This document shows positions 26,857-36,865 of a stretch of 64,000 bases of DNA, piece by piece. The stretch lies in the NCBI GenBank assembly GCA_002909145.1, contig PNQY01000039.1, positions 1 to 64,000 of the forward strand, given 5' to 3'. The stretch is from Candidatus Thioglobus perditus. GTDB lineage: Bacteria > Pseudomonadota > Gammaproteobacteria > PS1 > Pseudothioglobaceae. The notes beneath the pieces were generated by a model. The model made no database searches. It saw only the letters and a list, made by a program, of their open reading frames with translations, and was not told the origin of the DNA. A program made the translations under genes and the position numbers. Position 1 is the first letter of the stretch. Each line of letters begins with the position of its first letter.

Positions 26857-28256
26857 TTAAAACTCAAGTTGTTGTTATTGGCTCTGGTCCTGGTGGATAT
26901 ACTGCAGCATTTCGTGCAGCAGATCTAGGGAAGGAAGTTACGCTTATTGAGCGTTACGAGTCTTTAGGTGGTGTATGTCTTAATGTTGGCTGCATACCTT
27001 CAAAGGCACTACTACATACTGCACAAATTATTAATGAAGCTGATGAGGCCTCTCACCTTGGTGTTACTTTCAGCAAGCCTGATATTGATATTGACGCGGT
27101 GCGTGCCAATAAAGAAAATACTGTTGCAAAATTAACTGGTGGAATTAAAGCTTTAGCAAAAGCTAGAAAAGTAAATGTTATCACTGGATATGGAAAATTT
27201 ATTGGTGCAAACCAGATTAGCGTTGACAACGGTGAAGTGATAGAGTTTGAACATTGCATTATTGCTGCGGGTTCGCGTGTTACCAAAATACCAGCATTCC
27301 CTTTTGACGACCCTAGAGTTATGGACTCAACTGACGCCCTAGAGTTAAAAGATGTGCCTAACAGGCTATTAATTGTTGGCGGTGGAATTATTGGACTAGA
27401 GATGGCCACAGTATATAGCGCCCTAGGTAGTGAAATAACTATTGTTGAGCTAGCAGAACAGTTAATTGCCAGCGCTGACAAAGATATAGTTAACCCACTA
27501 TTCAAGCGCATCAAGAAACAATACAAAGACATATATCTCAATACCAAAGTTTCAAGTATGGAAGCACTAAAGAAAGGAATTAAGGTTGGATTTGAAGGAA
27601 AAAATGCTCCAGAATCTGATACTTTTGACAAGGTACTAGTATCCATTGGCCGTTCTCCAAATGCTAAATTGATAGATGCTGATAAAGCTGGCGTTAATAT
27701 TAATGACTGGGGATTTATTCCAGTTGATAAACAAATGAAAACCAATGTAGATAATATTTATGCTATTGGCGATATTGTTGGTCAGCCAATGCTTGCACAC
27801 AAGGCAGTGCATGAAGCTAAAGTTGCGGCAGAGGTTATTTGTGGTCACAAATCTGGATTTGATGCTTTAACCATTCCTTCTGTTGCATACACAGACCCAG
27901 AAGTTGCTTGGGCTGGAAAAACTGAAAAAGAACTAAAAGCAGATGGCACCCAGTACGAAAAAGGTGTATTCCCTTGGGCTGCATCAGGTCGTAGCTTAAG
28001 CATTGGCAGGTCAGAAGGTGTAACCAAGGGTTTGTTTGATGCGAAAACTGGAAAAATCTTGGGTATGGGTATTTGCGGCACCAATGCTGGAGAACTCATT
28101 GCAGAAGCAACGCTGGCAATTGAGATGGGTTGTGATATGGCTGATATTGCTCTAACAATTCATGCCCATCCAACACTATCTGAAACTACTGCATTTGCAG
28201 CTGAAATGGCAGAGGGTACAATTACTGATTTATTGCCACCAAGAAAGAAAAAATAA
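26853..28256 (+). CDS. lpd: Dihydrolipoyl dehydrogenase (E3)
   Basis: FAD flavoenzyme that reoxidises dihydrolipoyl groups of 2-oxoacid dehydrogenases. The FAD motif GSGPGGYTAAFRA is at 10-22, the redox pair C42/C47 in GGVCLNVGCIPSKALL, the NAD-binding GGGIIGLEMA near 175 and the C-terminal HAHPTLSE with the catalytic His/Glu. 467 residues is normal. Starting inside the aceF stop codon, it is translationally coupled to E2, although one E3 may serve several complexes. Confidence 0.96.
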   Translation: MIKTQVVVIGSGPGGYTAAFRAADLGKEVTLIERYESLGGVCLNVGCIPSKALLHTAQIINEADEASHLGVTFSKPDIDIDAVRANKENTVAKLTGGIKALAKARKVNVITGYGKFIGANQISVDNGEVIEFEHCIIAAGSRVTKIPAFPFDDPRVMDSTDALELKDVPNRLLIVGGGIIGLEMATVYSALGSEITIVELAEQLIASADKDIVNPLFKRIKKQYKDIYLNTKVSSMEALKKGIKVGFEGKNAPESDTFDKVLVSIGRSPNAKLIDADKAGVNINDWGFIPVDKQMKTNVDNIYAIGDIVGQPMLAHKAVHEAKVAAEVICGHKSGFDALTIPSVAYTDPEVAWAGKTEKELKADGTQYEKGVFPWAASGRSLSIGRSEGVTKGLFDAKTGKILGMGICGTNAGELIAEATLAIEMGCDMADIALTIHAHPTLSETTAFAAEMAEGTITDLLPPRKKK

Positions 28257-28265
28257 GGAAATTTC

Positions 28266-28919
28266 ATGAGTATAGCACAAGCAAGAAAAAACACTATTGA
28301 TCAACAAATTCGCCCCTGGGGTGGTTTAAATTACATTGCAAACAATGCTCTTAGAGAAATACCAAGAGAGGCTTTTGTTCCAGATAAATATGAAAACCTT
28401 GCATTTGCTGATATAGAAATTCCACTTGGTAAAAATGCAAAAATGCTATCTCCAAAAGTAGAGGGGCGCTTACTTGACGCTCTTAATATTAAAAAGAATG
28501 AAGCAGTATTAGAAGTTGGCACTGGTAGTGGATATTTAACCGCTGTACTATCGAAACTATGTCAATCCGTTACTAGTATTGAAATCAATGAAGAGCTTAG
28601 CAACAAAGCGAAGGATAGGCTTGAATCATTAGGTATTAACAATGTAAACCTTGAAGTTGGAGATGCATCAAAAGGCTGGAACTCGGACGACTTTTTTGAT
28701 GTTGTTGTGGTTGGGAGTGCAGTACCCAAGATAACAGGTCGTTACTTCCACCTTTTAAATGTTGGTGGCAGAATTTTTGTAATTGAAGGTAGTGGAAGTG
28801 CAATGAGTGCAAAACTAATCACTCGTAAAAGTGAGCACAAATGGGAAACTAAATCATTATTTGAGACTCAAATAGACACTATGCAAGGATTAGAAACATC
28901 AGCAAGTTTCGAATTTTAA
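28266..28919 (+). CDS. Protein-L-isoaspartate O-methyltransferase family protein
   Basis: A SAM-dependent methyltransferase of the PCMT family, with motif I VLEVGTGSGYLTAVLS at about 79-94 and family segments IPREAFVP and GKNAKMLSPKVEGRLLDAL. The typical PIMT catalytic threonine/serine region is changed to MLSPKVEG. This branch, often found near tolC or exporters, is annotated only as PIMT-like, so isoaspartate repair is not assured. It follows lpd by 9 bp and precedes the RND exporter by 9 bp. Confidence 0.82.
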   Translation: MSIAQARKNTIDQQIRPWGGLNYIANNALREIPREAFVPDKYENLAFADIEIPLGKNAKMLSPKVEGRLLDALNIKKNEAVLEVGTGSGYLTAVLSKLCQSVTSIEINEELSNKAKDRLESLGINNVNLEVGDASKGWNSDDFFDVVVVGSAVPKITGRYFHLLNVGGRIFVIEGSGSAMSAKLITRKSEHKWETKSLFETQIDTMQGLETSASFEF

Positions 28920-28928
28920 TCTACAAAT

Positions 28929-31301
28929 ATGTTTTTTAATTTTGTACTGAAGAAGTCTTCGTTAGGCTTAACTCTGCTATTAATCATTGCAGGGTTCTTT
29001 ATTTACCAGATCCCTAATTTTCAGTTGGATGCATCCTCAGATTCTTTAGTTCTAGAAGGTGATGAAAATCTACGCTACTATCAAAGCATTAAAAAGAACT
29101 ATGGGTCAGATGACTTTTTAGTCATAAGCTATCAGGTTAAAAACAATCTGCTAGACCCAAAGCAAATAGAGCACTTAACAAGATTTAGGCAAGATTTAAG
29201 AAAAATTGATCAGGTTAAATCTGTAACCACAATTCTTGATGTGCCATTGTTTAGATCTCCCCCACTATCATTAGTTGATATGGCAAATGAGAGTGTTTCT
29301 ATTGATAACGGCAATGCCAATCTAGACCTTGCCAGTAAGGAGTTTAAAAGCTCGCCATTGTATAGGAACAACCTGGTTAGTAATGATGGAAAAACAACTG
29401 CAATATTAGTCTCTCTAAAGGCTAACGATAGATTTGAAGAGTTACGCACTAGTCGTAATGAAATGCGCATTAAAAGATTAAATGGCGAGCTATCAGAAGA
29501 CAAGCTGTCAAAACTAAAAATTATTGAAAAACAAGTTTTAAAGAACTCCAGCATACAAAGCGACTTGCAAGCAAAAACCATAGCTCAAATTCGCTTAACT
29601 ATTGACAACTATAGAGACAAAGCCAGCTTATTTTTAGGCGGGTTACCAATGATAACCACTGATATTGTGGCATATATAAATAGTGACCTAATAGTATTTA
29701 GCCTAGCAGTTATTGGACTAATGACACTAATTCTTGCAATTATATTTAAAGGCATTAGATGGGTGGTTATGCCAATTGGCATTAGTATTACTGGCGCTTT
29801 AATTATGACTGGAATTCTGGCATTCTTAGGCTGGAAAGTAACAGTCATATCTAGCAATTTCTTTTCATTACTTTTAGTAATGACTCTATCTGTAACTATA
29901 CACTTAGTTGTTAGATACAGAGAACTGGCTCAACTTAATCCAAAGCTGGAGGCGCATCAACTTATTAAAGACACACTCACGCAAATGTTCAAGCCTTGTC
30001 TGTTCACCACCCTTACAACTTTTGCAGCATTCGGATCTCTACTTATTAGTGGCATTCGCCCTGTTATTGATTTTGGGTGGATGATGTCAATTGGTGTAAC
30101 CATTGCTCTAGTTTTGTCATTTTTAGCTTTTCCATTAATTATGAGTTTATTGCCAAAGGCAAAAATTAAAGAGCACAAAACAGAATTAAAAGTTACTACC
30201 TCTTTAGCAAAATTTGTAGAAAAATTTGGCTCTCATTTGCTTGTTGTTTTGGTTGCTCTTGTTATTTGGTCTGGATTTGGCATTAGCAAACTAACAGTAG
30301 AAAATCGCTTTATTGACTATTTCAAAGATACTACAGAGATCAATCAAGGTCTTACATTAATTGATGAGGAGCTCGGTGGTACTATTCCACTGGAAATAAT
30401 ATTTGATGATTTTGCAGAGGATTATTGGTTTGATGAAGATCTACGTATGGAGATTCATGAAATACACGAATACTTAGAAAGCCTAGATGAGACTGGAAAA
30501 GTTTTATCCATTGACACATTAATGCAGATATTAACCGAGGCTAATGAAGGCGAACAACTTAACGGTTTCTTCCTTAACATTGCTAAGGGACAAATACCAG
30601 AAAGCGCTAAAGAGCATGTAATGTACCCATATATTTCTGAAGACAATGGACAGTTAAGAATGGTAATCCGCATTAAAGAAACCAACAAAAACCTTAAGAG
30701 AGCAGAGTTAATAAACAAAATACAACAACATATAAATAGTGAATTTGGTTACAAAAAGGATATATTTCACTTAAGTGGTATGCTTGTTCTATACAACAAT
30801 ATGCTACAAAGTCTATTTGATTCGCAGATAAAAACCATTGCTGTGGTATTTGCAATGATATTTATTATGTTTTTATTTGTATTTAAGTCAATAAGTCTAT
30901 CTATTCTTGCAATTATTCCTAATACTTTGCCATCAATGTTTATTCTTGGCATTATGGGTGGATTAAACATACCCCTAGATCTAATGACTATAACCATATC
31001 AGCAATTGCAATTGGTATTGGAGTCGACAATGCTATTCACTATATACATCGATTTAAAAGTGAGTTTAAAAAAGACAATGACTACATGGCTACAATGTAT
31101 AGATCTCACGGAAGTATTGGATTAGCAATGTTCTATACATCAATTACAGTTACACTAGGATTCTTAATCTTGGCGCTATCTAACTTTATACCAAGTATTT
31201 ATTTTGGAATATTTACTGCTGTAGCAATGCTAAGTGCATTATTGGCAAACTTAACTCTACTGCCAAAATTGATATTAATGGTTAAACCAAAAATTAAATA
31301 A
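28929..31301 (+). CDS. RND superfamily exporter (MMPL-type)
   Basis: A 790-residue membrane protein with the RND plan: one N-terminal helix, a large periplasmic loop, helices 2-6 (from about residue 255), a second helix and loop (about 435-635) and helices 8-12 with the GIGVDNAIHYIHRF motif near 695-710. Both halves carry MMPL/sterol-sensing-like blocks. Such predicted exporters move lipids or hydrophobic molecules; no partner membrane fusion protein is adjacent. A terminator follows at once. Confidence 0.87.
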   Translation: MFFNFVLKKSSLGLTLLLIIAGFFIYQIPNFQLDASSDSLVLEGDENLRYYQSIKKNYGSDDFLVISYQVKNNLLDPKQIEHLTRFRQDLRKIDQVKSVTTILDVPLFRSPPLSLVDMANESVSIDNGNANLDLASKEFKSSPLYRNNLVSNDGKTTAILVSLKANDRFEELRTSRNEMRIKRLNGELSEDKLSKLKIIEKQVLKNSSIQSDLQAKTIAQIRLTIDNYRDKASLFLGGLPMITTDIVAYINSDLIVFSLAVIGLMTLILAIIFKGIRWVVMPIGISITGALIMTGILAFLGWKVTVISSNFFSLLLVMTLSVTIHLVVRYRELAQLNPKLEAHQLIKDTLTQMFKPCLFTTLTTFAAFGSLLISGIRPVIDFGWMMSIGVTIALVLSFLAFPLIMSLLPKAKIKEHKTELKVTTSLAKFVEKFGSHLLVVLVALVIWSGFGISKLTVENRFIDYFKDTTEINQGLTLIDEELGGTIPLEIIFDDFAEDYWFDEDLRMEIHEIHEYLESLDETGKVLSIDTLMQILTEANEGEQLNGFFLNIAKGQIPESAKEHVMYPYISEDNGQLRMVIRIKETNKNLKRAELINKIQQHINSEFGYKKDIFHLSGMLVLYNNMLQSLFDSQIKTIAVVFAMIFIMFLFVFKSISLSILAIIPNTLPSMFILGIMGGLNIPLDLMTITISAIAIGIGVDNAIHYIHRFKSEFKKDNDYMATMYRSHGSIGLAMFYTSITVTLGFLILALSNFIPSIYFGIFTAVAMLSALLANLTLLPKLILMVKPKIK

Positions 31302-31302
31302 T

Positions 31303-31342
31303 AAAAAGCCTCACTTTCAGAGAATTAAAAGTGAGGCTTTTT
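31303..31342 (+). terminator. Intrinsic terminator after the RND exporter
   Basis: A 15-bp stem (AAAAAGCCTCACTTT / AAAGTGAGGCTTTTT) with a 10-nt loop, right after the stop codon. Confidence 0.92.
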
Positions 31343-31416
31343 ACTACTAATTGGAGGAGAAAGAAGTTATATTTGGCAGTTATTTAACTTCAGGTGATAT
31401 TATAACATAAGCATTT

Positions 31417-31445
31417 TCTAATATTAGAGAATATTAATATATAAT
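31417..31445 (+). promoter_or_regulatory. Palindrome and -10 element upstream of nadB
   Basis: A perfect 12-bp palindrome TCTAATATTAGA (31417-31428) lies 11 bp before TATAAT (31440-31445), which itself is only 8 bp before the nadB ATG. The palindrome could be an operator at the -35 position. With TATAAT so near the ATG, transcripts from it would be almost leaderless, so another start upstream is possible. Confidence 0.35.
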
Positions 31446-31453
31446 CTACAATT

Positions 31454-33040
31454 ATGTCAGAACAAGCAATACACAAAACTCCAGAAATACATCACCAATT
31501 TGATGTCTTGATTATTGGCACAGGAAGTGCAGGACTAATAAGTGCACTGCAATTATCAGAAGATATGTCTGTAGCTCTAATCTCCAAAGATAGAGTCTTA
31601 GAAGGGAGCTCTTACTATGCCCAAGGTGGAATATCTGCCGTTCTAGATATTGATGATAATTTTGATTCTCATGTGCAAGACACCCTGATAACTGCATCTG
31701 GACTGGGCAATGAAGAAGCAACAAAATTTATGGTTGAGGGCGCTCCAGATGCGATCAAATCCCTGGAAAACTCTGGAGTAGAGTTCACTAAAAATAACAA
31801 CACCTATCATCTTACTACTGAAGGTGGACATAGCTCCAGAAGAGTTGCCCACGTTGCTGATAGAACTGGTAAATCTATTCAAACTAATTTGCTGGACAGT
31901 GTTAAAACAAAAAACAATATAAAAATTTTTGAGGGTTTTATTGCTGTTGATTTGCTGATAAAAGACTCCAGGTGCTATGGTGCTTACATTTTGAATAAAA
32001 ATTCAAATTGTGTTGAAAGCTTTATTGCACAAAAGACCATAATAGCAACTGGCGGAGCCGCAAAAACATATCTTTACACCTCAAACCCAGACACATCAAC
32101 TGGTGATGGGATTGCTATGGCTTATAGGGCAGGATGCAATATAGTTAATATGGAATTCACCCAATTTCACCCTACTTGTCTTTATCATCCGCATGCAAAA
32201 TCATTTTTAATATCAGAAGCCCTGCGTGGAGAGGGTGGAAAACTCATACTGCCAAATGGCGATGCATTTATGCACAAATATGATGATAGGGCTGAGCTTG
32301 CTCCTAGAGATATTGTTGCTAGGGCTATTGATTCTGAAATGAAGAGTAACGGATTTGATTGTGTTTATCTAGATATATCATTTGAAGAAAAAGATTGGAT
32401 TAAGCAGCACTTCCCAAGCATTTATAAAAAATGCAAATCGTTTGGTATCGATATAGCTGACAACCCTATTCCTGTTGTGCCTGCAGCACATTACACTTGT
32501 GGTGGCATTCAGAGTAATTTAGACGGTCAAACCAACATAGAAGACTTATATGCAGTTGGAGAAGCGGCTCATACTGGAGTTCATGGGGCCAATCGCATGG
32601 CCAGCAATTCACTATTAGAATGCATTGTGTTTGCTAAATCATGCGCCAAACATATCAACCAATCAACACTATATACACAACAACAAGGATTTAACGACTG
32701 GGACGAATCAAAAGTAGCACCTTCGAAAGAAAAAGTTGTGGTTTCACATCTCTGGGACGAAATTAGACGTATTATGTGGAACTTTGTTGGCATTGTGCGC
32801 TCTAATAAAAGACTTAACTATGCAAAATATAGGCTAGACCAAATCCAAATAGAAGTTAATGAATACTACAAACTTTACTTAATCTCTAGTGACTTAATCG
32901 AACTTAGAAACTTAGTAAAGACTGCGCAAATAATTGTTAACTCTGCAATTGCTAGAACAGAAAGCAGAGGTTTGCATTACAATGAAGACTATCCGAATCA
33001 GTCAAATACGCCAAAAAATACAATAATACAAAAACAATGA
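31454..33040 (+). CDS. nadB: L-aspartate oxidase
   Basis: NadB oxidises L-aspartate to iminoaspartate, the first step of NAD synthesis. The FAD motif GTGSAGL is at about 22-28, [12 protein letters not shown] at about 52-63, and the active-site region EFTQFHPT followed by [11 protein letters not shown] and [13 protein letters not shown] matches the succinate dehydrogenase/fumarate reductase flavoprotein family. 528 residues is typical. nadA and nadC are not in the window. The stop overlaps def. Confidence 0.95.
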   Translation: MSEQAIHKTPEIHHQFDVLIIGTGSAGLISALQLSEDMSVALISKDRVLEGSSYYAQGGISAVLDIDDNFDSHVQDTLITASGLGNEEATKFMVEGAPDAIKSLENSGVEFTKNNNTYHLTTEGGHSSRRVAHVADRTGKSIQTNLLDSVKTKNNIKIFEGFIAVDLLIKDSRCYGAYILNKNSNCVESFIAQKTIIATGGAAKTYLYTSNPDTSTGDGIAMAYRAGCNIVNMEFTQFHPTCLYHPHAKSFLISEALRGEGGKLILPNGDAFMHKYDDRAELAPRDIVARAIDSEMKSNGFDCVYLDISFEEKDWIKQHFPSIYKKCKSFGIDIADNPIPVVPAAHYTCGGIQSNLDGQTNIEDLYAVGEAAHTGVHGANRMASNSLLECIVFAKSCAKHINQSTLYTQQQGFNDWDESKVAPSKEKVVVSHLWDEIRRIMWNFVGIVRSNKRLNYAKYRLDQIQIEVNEYYKLYLISSDLIELRNLVKTAQIIVNSAIARTESRGLHYNEDYPNQSNTPKNTIIQKQ

Positions 33041-33591
33041 TATTACCAATTCTACACTTCCCTGATTCTCGCCTACGCACCAAAGCATCTGCAGTTAAGA
33101 CAGTTGATAAGAATGTTAAAAAACTAGTAGAGGATATGTTTGAAACTATGTATGCTGAGGACGGCATAGGCTTGGCAGCTACACAAGTAAATCAGCACTT
33201 GCAAATTGTAGTAATGGATGTGCCCGATTCACAAGATGACTACGAATTACTACTAAAAGATCGTGAGCACAAAGTAGATAAAAAATATAATAAGCGCCAT
33301 CCATTGTGTTTTATTAACCCAAAAATAACATCAAAATCTAACACCGAGAAACACACTGAAGGCTGCCTATCAGTACCAGGTTTTCAAGCAGATGTTGAGC
33401 GCTTTAGCAAAATTACAGTCGAGGCTATAAATGAGAAAGGTGAAGCGTTCACACTAAATGCAAACAACCTGCTTGCTGTTTGCATTCAACATGAACTAGA
33501 TCATTTAAAAGGTGTTTTGTTTATTGACTATATGTCTAAACTTAAACAAAAACGACTACTAGAAAAAACCAAGAAACTATCTAAAGGGTAA
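33037..33591 (+). CDS. def: Peptide deformylase
   Basis: Def removes the formyl group from nascent proteins. The three signature motifs are intact: GIGLAATQ (43-50), EGCLS with metal ligand C110, and HELDH with H152, E153 and H156. There is an insertion between motifs 1 and 2 (around residues 65-88, [10 protein letters not shown]), making it 184 residues against about 169 in E. coli. The usual partner fmt is not adjacent; the gene sits between nadB (4-bp overlap) and dusB. Confidence 0.95.
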   Translation: MILPILHFPDSRLRTKASAVKTVDKNVKKLVEDMFETMYAEDGIGLAATQVNQHLQIVVMDVPDSQDDYELLLKDREHKVDKKYNKRHPLCFINPKITSKSNTEKHTEGCLSVPGFQADVERFSKITVEAINEKGEAFTLNANNLLAVCIQHELDHLKGVLFIDYMSKLKQKRLLEKTKKLSKG

Positions 33592-33594
33592 ATT

Positions 33595-34569
33595 ATGCCG
33601 ATTCAAATTGGCAGGCATATTTTAAATTCACAAGTGTTACTTGCGCCTATGGCTGGAACTAGTGACAAGCCGTTTAGAAATATTTGTCGTGCACAAGGTG
33701 CAGCATTAACAACATCGGAGATGGTTGTTATTCAAAGTCACTTGCTAAACACCAATAAATCCAAACACCGTTTAGATTTTTCTGAAGAGCCGGAACCTAT
33801 TAGTATTCAGATCGCCGGATCAGAGGCAGATGAATTGGCACACTCTGCCAAACAAGCGCTCAAATTTGGGGCTGATATTATTGATATAAATATGGGATGC
33901 CCCGCCAAAAAAGTCTGCAATAAAGCAGCAGGCTCTGCACTTATGCAAAATGAAAAATTGATTGAAAATATACTTAACGCTGTAGTAGATGCTGTTGATA
34001 TTCCCGTTACATTAAAGATGAGAACTGGTTGGAATATTACCAATAAAAATGCGCCTGTTATTGCCAAAATTGCACAGGACTCTGGAATTAAAATGCTAAG
34101 TGTTCATGGGCGCACACGTGAGGATAAATATTCTGGAATGGCAGAATATGACACTATTAGACAAGTAGTTAACCAAGTTGATATTCCAGTTATTGCCAAC
34201 GGAGATATTGATTCAGCAGATAAAGCTAAGTATGTGCTTGACTATACCAATGCAAGCGGAGTTATGATTGGCAGAGCTACCCAGGGAAACCCGTGGATAT
34301 TTCATGAGATCGACCATTATTTAAAAACTGGACAATATGCACAAAAAAGTCCACTCAAATCAAGAAAACAAGTAATTTTAGAGCATATTGAGCAAATACA
34401 TCGGTTTTATGGCAAAAAAATGGGGACAATGCTCGCCAGAAAGCATATTTTTTGGTATGCTACGCATCTTGACGAAAAAAGTGGTTTAGCTTTTTGGAAG
34501 AAAGTTAACAAAATTACCGACCACAAAGTTCAATATAAACTACTTGAGGAGTTTCTAAATTCATTATGA
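33595..34569 (+). CDS. dusB: tRNA-dihydrouridine synthase B
   Basis: FMN enzyme that reduces uridine in the tRNA D-loop. Features are LLAPMAGTSDKPFR, NMGCPAKKVCNKAAGSALM with the catalytic cysteine, LKMRTGW and VHGRTREDKYSG. At 324 residues it is complete. Position directly before fis (4-bp overlap) is the classic gammaproteobacterial dusB-fis operon and settles the Dus subtype. Confidence 0.96.
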   Translation: MPIQIGRHILNSQVLLAPMAGTSDKPFRNICRAQGAALTTSEMVVIQSHLLNTNKSKHRLDFSEEPEPISIQIAGSEADELAHSAKQALKFGADIIDINMGCPAKKVCNKAAGSALMQNEKLIENILNAVVDAVDIPVTLKMRTGWNITNKNAPVIAKIAQDSGIKMLSVHGRTREDKYSGMAEYDTIRQVVNQVDIPVIANGDIDSADKAKYVLDYTNASGVMIGRATQGNPWIFHEIDHYLKTGQYAQKSPLKSRKQVILEHIEQIHRFYGKKMGTMLARKHIFWYATHLDEKSGLAFWKKVNKITDHKVQYKLLEEFLNSL

Positions 34570-34793
34570 ATACTGATTTGCCAGCCTGTATTAACGCAAA
34601 GTTAGAGCGTTACTTCGAACACCTTAATGGTGAAAAGGCAAGTGGTGTTTATAAAATGGTTAACCAAGAAGTAGAGCCAGTAGTTATTAAGTTTGTACTA
34701 GATATGGTTGAACACAATCAAAGCGAAGCCTCAAGAATTCTCGGCATCAACCGCGGCACTTTAAAGAAAAAAATAGAACTCTACAAGCTCTAA
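34566..34793 (+). CDS. fis: DNA-binding protein Fis (short form)
   Basis: Nucleoid protein that bends DNA and regulates rRNA and recombination. The helix-turn-helix at the C-terminus ([25 protein letters not shown]) closely matches E. coli Fis, and YFEHLNGE matches its helix A region. At 75 residues it lacks about 23 N-terminal residues of the E. coli protein, the beta-hairpin arm needed to stimulate DNA invertases. It overlaps dusB. Confidence 0.94.
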   Translation: MNTDLPACINAKLERYFEHLNGEKASGVYKMVNQEVEPVVIKFVLDMVEHNQSEASRILGINRGTLKKKIELYKL

Positions 34794-34843
34794 CACTCTA
34801 TAATTATTTCCTTTATCTTTTATCTTTTTTCAAGGGAAATAAA

Positions 34844-36385
34844 ATGACCATACAAAGAGCTCTAATCAGTGTTTCTGATAAAACCGGTGTTCTTGAACTT
34901 GCTCAATCATTAGCAGAAAAAAATATAGAAATCCTTTCAACAGGTGGCACTGCAAAGCTACTAGCTGATAATGGCATTCCAGTAATAGAGGTGTCAGATT
35001 ACACTGGATTTCCAGAGATGATGGCAGGCCGTGTTAAAACCTTAAATCCAAAAATTCACGGCGGTATTTTAGCGCGTCGCGGTCTTGATGAGTCTGTAAT
35101 GGCAGATAATGATATCAACCCAATTGATTTAGTGGTGGTTAATCTCTACCCTTTCCAAGCAACCATTGCCAACCCTGATTGCACATTAGAAGATGCCATT
35201 GAAAACATTGACATTGGCGGTCCAGCAATGCTTAGATCGAGTGCAAAAAATCACGCCTCAGTTACTGTGGTAGTAGACGCATCAGACTACCAAATGGTTA
35301 TTGATGAAATTAATACAAATGGCGATACGACAATAGAGACTCGTACCAAGCTTGCGCTTAAAACATTCGAACATACTGCGCAATATGACGGCGCCATTGC
35401 CAACTATTTAGGCAAAGAAGAAGACGGCTTTTCTAATACTATGAATCTTCAATTCAACAAAACCCAATCTATGCGTTATGGTGAGAACCCTCATCAATCA
35501 GCCGCATTCTATGTAGAAAACAACATCTCTGAAGCATGTGTGGCATCAAGCACACAATTTCAAGGTAAAGAAATGTCGTTCAATAATATGGCAGATGCTG
35601 ATGCCGCATTAGAATGTGTGCGCACTTTTAATAACCCGGCTTGTGTTATTGTTAAGCATGCCAATCCTTGTGGTGTGGCAGTGCGCTCTAATATTTTTGA
35701 TGCTTATGATGATGCTTTTAAAACCGACCCAACCTCAGCTTTTGGCGGAATTATTGCCTTTAATCGCAATCTAGATAAAGATACTGCTCAGACTATTATT
35801 GATCGTCAATTTGTTGAAGTAATTATTGCTCCACATATTGATGATGACGCTAAAGAAGTGCTGTCAGCTAAACAAAATGTACGTGCACTAGAATGCGGTG
35901 ATCTTACTATGGCACGACCATCTCTTGACTTTAAGCGTGTAACTGGAGGTCTACTTGTACAAGACAAAGATCTTGGTTCAATTGACAAAGATGATGTTAA
36001 ATGTGTGAGTGACATCCAACCAACTGATGAGCAACTAAACGACCTGATGTTTGCATGGAAAGTGGCTAAATCAGTTAAATCTAACGCTATTGTATATGTA
36101 AAAAATCAAATGACAATCGGTGTAGGTGCCGGGCAAATGTCACGTGTATATTCAGCTAAGATTGCCGGCATTAAAGCTGCCGATGAAAATCTAGTGGTTG
36201 AAGGCTCAGTAATGGCATCAGATGCATTTTTCCCATTTAGAGACGGAATTGATGCAGCGGCTGAAGCTGGAATTAAGGCCATCATCCAGCCTGGTGGTTC
36301 AATGCGTGATGATGAAGTTATCGAAGCAGCTAATGAACACGGTATTGCCATGGTATTTACCGGAATGCGACACTTTAAGCACTAA
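34844..36385 (+). CDS. purH: Bifunctional AICAR transformylase/IMP cyclohydrolase
   Basis: PurH performs the last two steps of IMP synthesis. The N-terminal cyclohydrolase domain has [18 protein letters not shown] and [13 protein letters not shown]. The transformylase domain has [10 protein letters not shown], the catalytic KHANPCG segment near 270-276 and [10 protein letters not shown] at the end. 513 residues is typical. It stands alone after fis, with a clear ribosome binding site (AAGGGA). purD, often its neighbour, is absent here. Confidence 0.96.
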   Translation: MTIQRALISVSDKTGVLELAQSLAEKNIEILSTGGTAKLLADNGIPVIEVSDYTGFPEMMAGRVKTLNPKIHGGILARRGLDESVMADNDINPIDLVVVNLYPFQATIANPDCTLEDAIENIDIGGPAMLRSSAKNHASVTVVVDASDYQMVIDEINTNGDTTIETRTKLALKTFEHTAQYDGAIANYLGKEEDGFSNTMNLQFNKTQSMRYGENPHQSAAFYVENNISEACVASSTQFQGKEMSFNNMADADAALECVRTFNNPACVIVKHANPCGVAVRSNIFDAYDDAFKTDPTSAFGGIIAFNRNLDKDTAQTIIDRQFVEVIIAPHIDDDAKEVLSAKQNVRALECGDLTMARPSLDFKRVTGGLLVQDKDLGSIDKDDVKCVSDIQPTDEQLNDLMFAWKVAKSVKSNAIVYVKNQMTIGVGAGQMSRVYSAKIAGIKAADENLVVEGSVMASDAFFPFRDGIDAAAEAGIKAIIQPGGSMRDDEVIEAANEHGIAMVFTGMRHFKH

Positions 36386-36485
36386 ATTCTACGAAGGTAT
36401 TTTATTTGTAGTTAAGCCTAAACCCGTTAAATATCGATTGGTTTGATTTTCTATTAATTGGCATCCAGCTATCACAACCTTTATC

Positions 36486-36517
36486 GCCTAAACAGGCTCT
36501 ATTGTATATAGTTTTTT
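36486..36517 (+). terminator. Weak candidate terminator after purH
   Basis: Two small hairpins (GCCT/AGGC and CTAT/ATAG) precede a run of six T. Stems are short, so this is only a candidate. Confidence 0.35.
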
Positions 36518-36526
36518 CATATAAGG

Positions 36527-36850
36527 TTATTTATACATTTCGTATATATGTTTACAAGCTGCAAGCAACTCATCATTATACATCCATTTTCCGTCTCCAC
36601 GATTAAACCCCATATCCTCCCACATTTTTGATGGAATAATCATTCTCATTCTTTCAAACTGCTCGAATAATAATTCTTCAGTATTAGGATCGTTGGCTTT
36701 TTGATTTTGTGAATACATTGAATAAGTCATCCATAAATTCATCTCGGGTGTAAATGCTAGTTCTTGTGGTAGTCCAACATTATCAACAAAGTCTTGATCG
36801 CTTGAATCTTTGTAACCTTGCAGAAATGGTATGTTGTAACTCTTTTTCAT
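36527..36850 (-). CDS. Unrecognised 107-residue protein
   Basis: I do not recognise this protein. It begins MKKSYNIPFLQGYKD, has no signal peptide or membrane segment, is rich in Met, Trp and Tyr, and seems mostly helical. FEQFERMRMIIPSKMWEDMGFNRGDGKW is the most distinctive region. It lies between purH and avtA, 15 bp after avtA, which suggests co-transcription with avtA. Codon use looks like its neighbours, so it is probably real. Confidence 0.6.
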   Translation of the reverse strand: MKKSYNIPFLQGYKDSSDQDFVDNVGLPQELAFTPEMNLWMTYSMYSQNQKANDPNTEELLFEQFERMRMIIPSKMWEDMGFNRGDGKWMYNDELLAACKHIYEMYK

Positions 36851-36865
36851 AATTCATTATGGTGC

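Noticed and set aside
31303-31342. Hairpin as part of a CRISPR or repeat array
   Set aside because: Single copy directly after a stop codon with a T run: an ordinary terminator.
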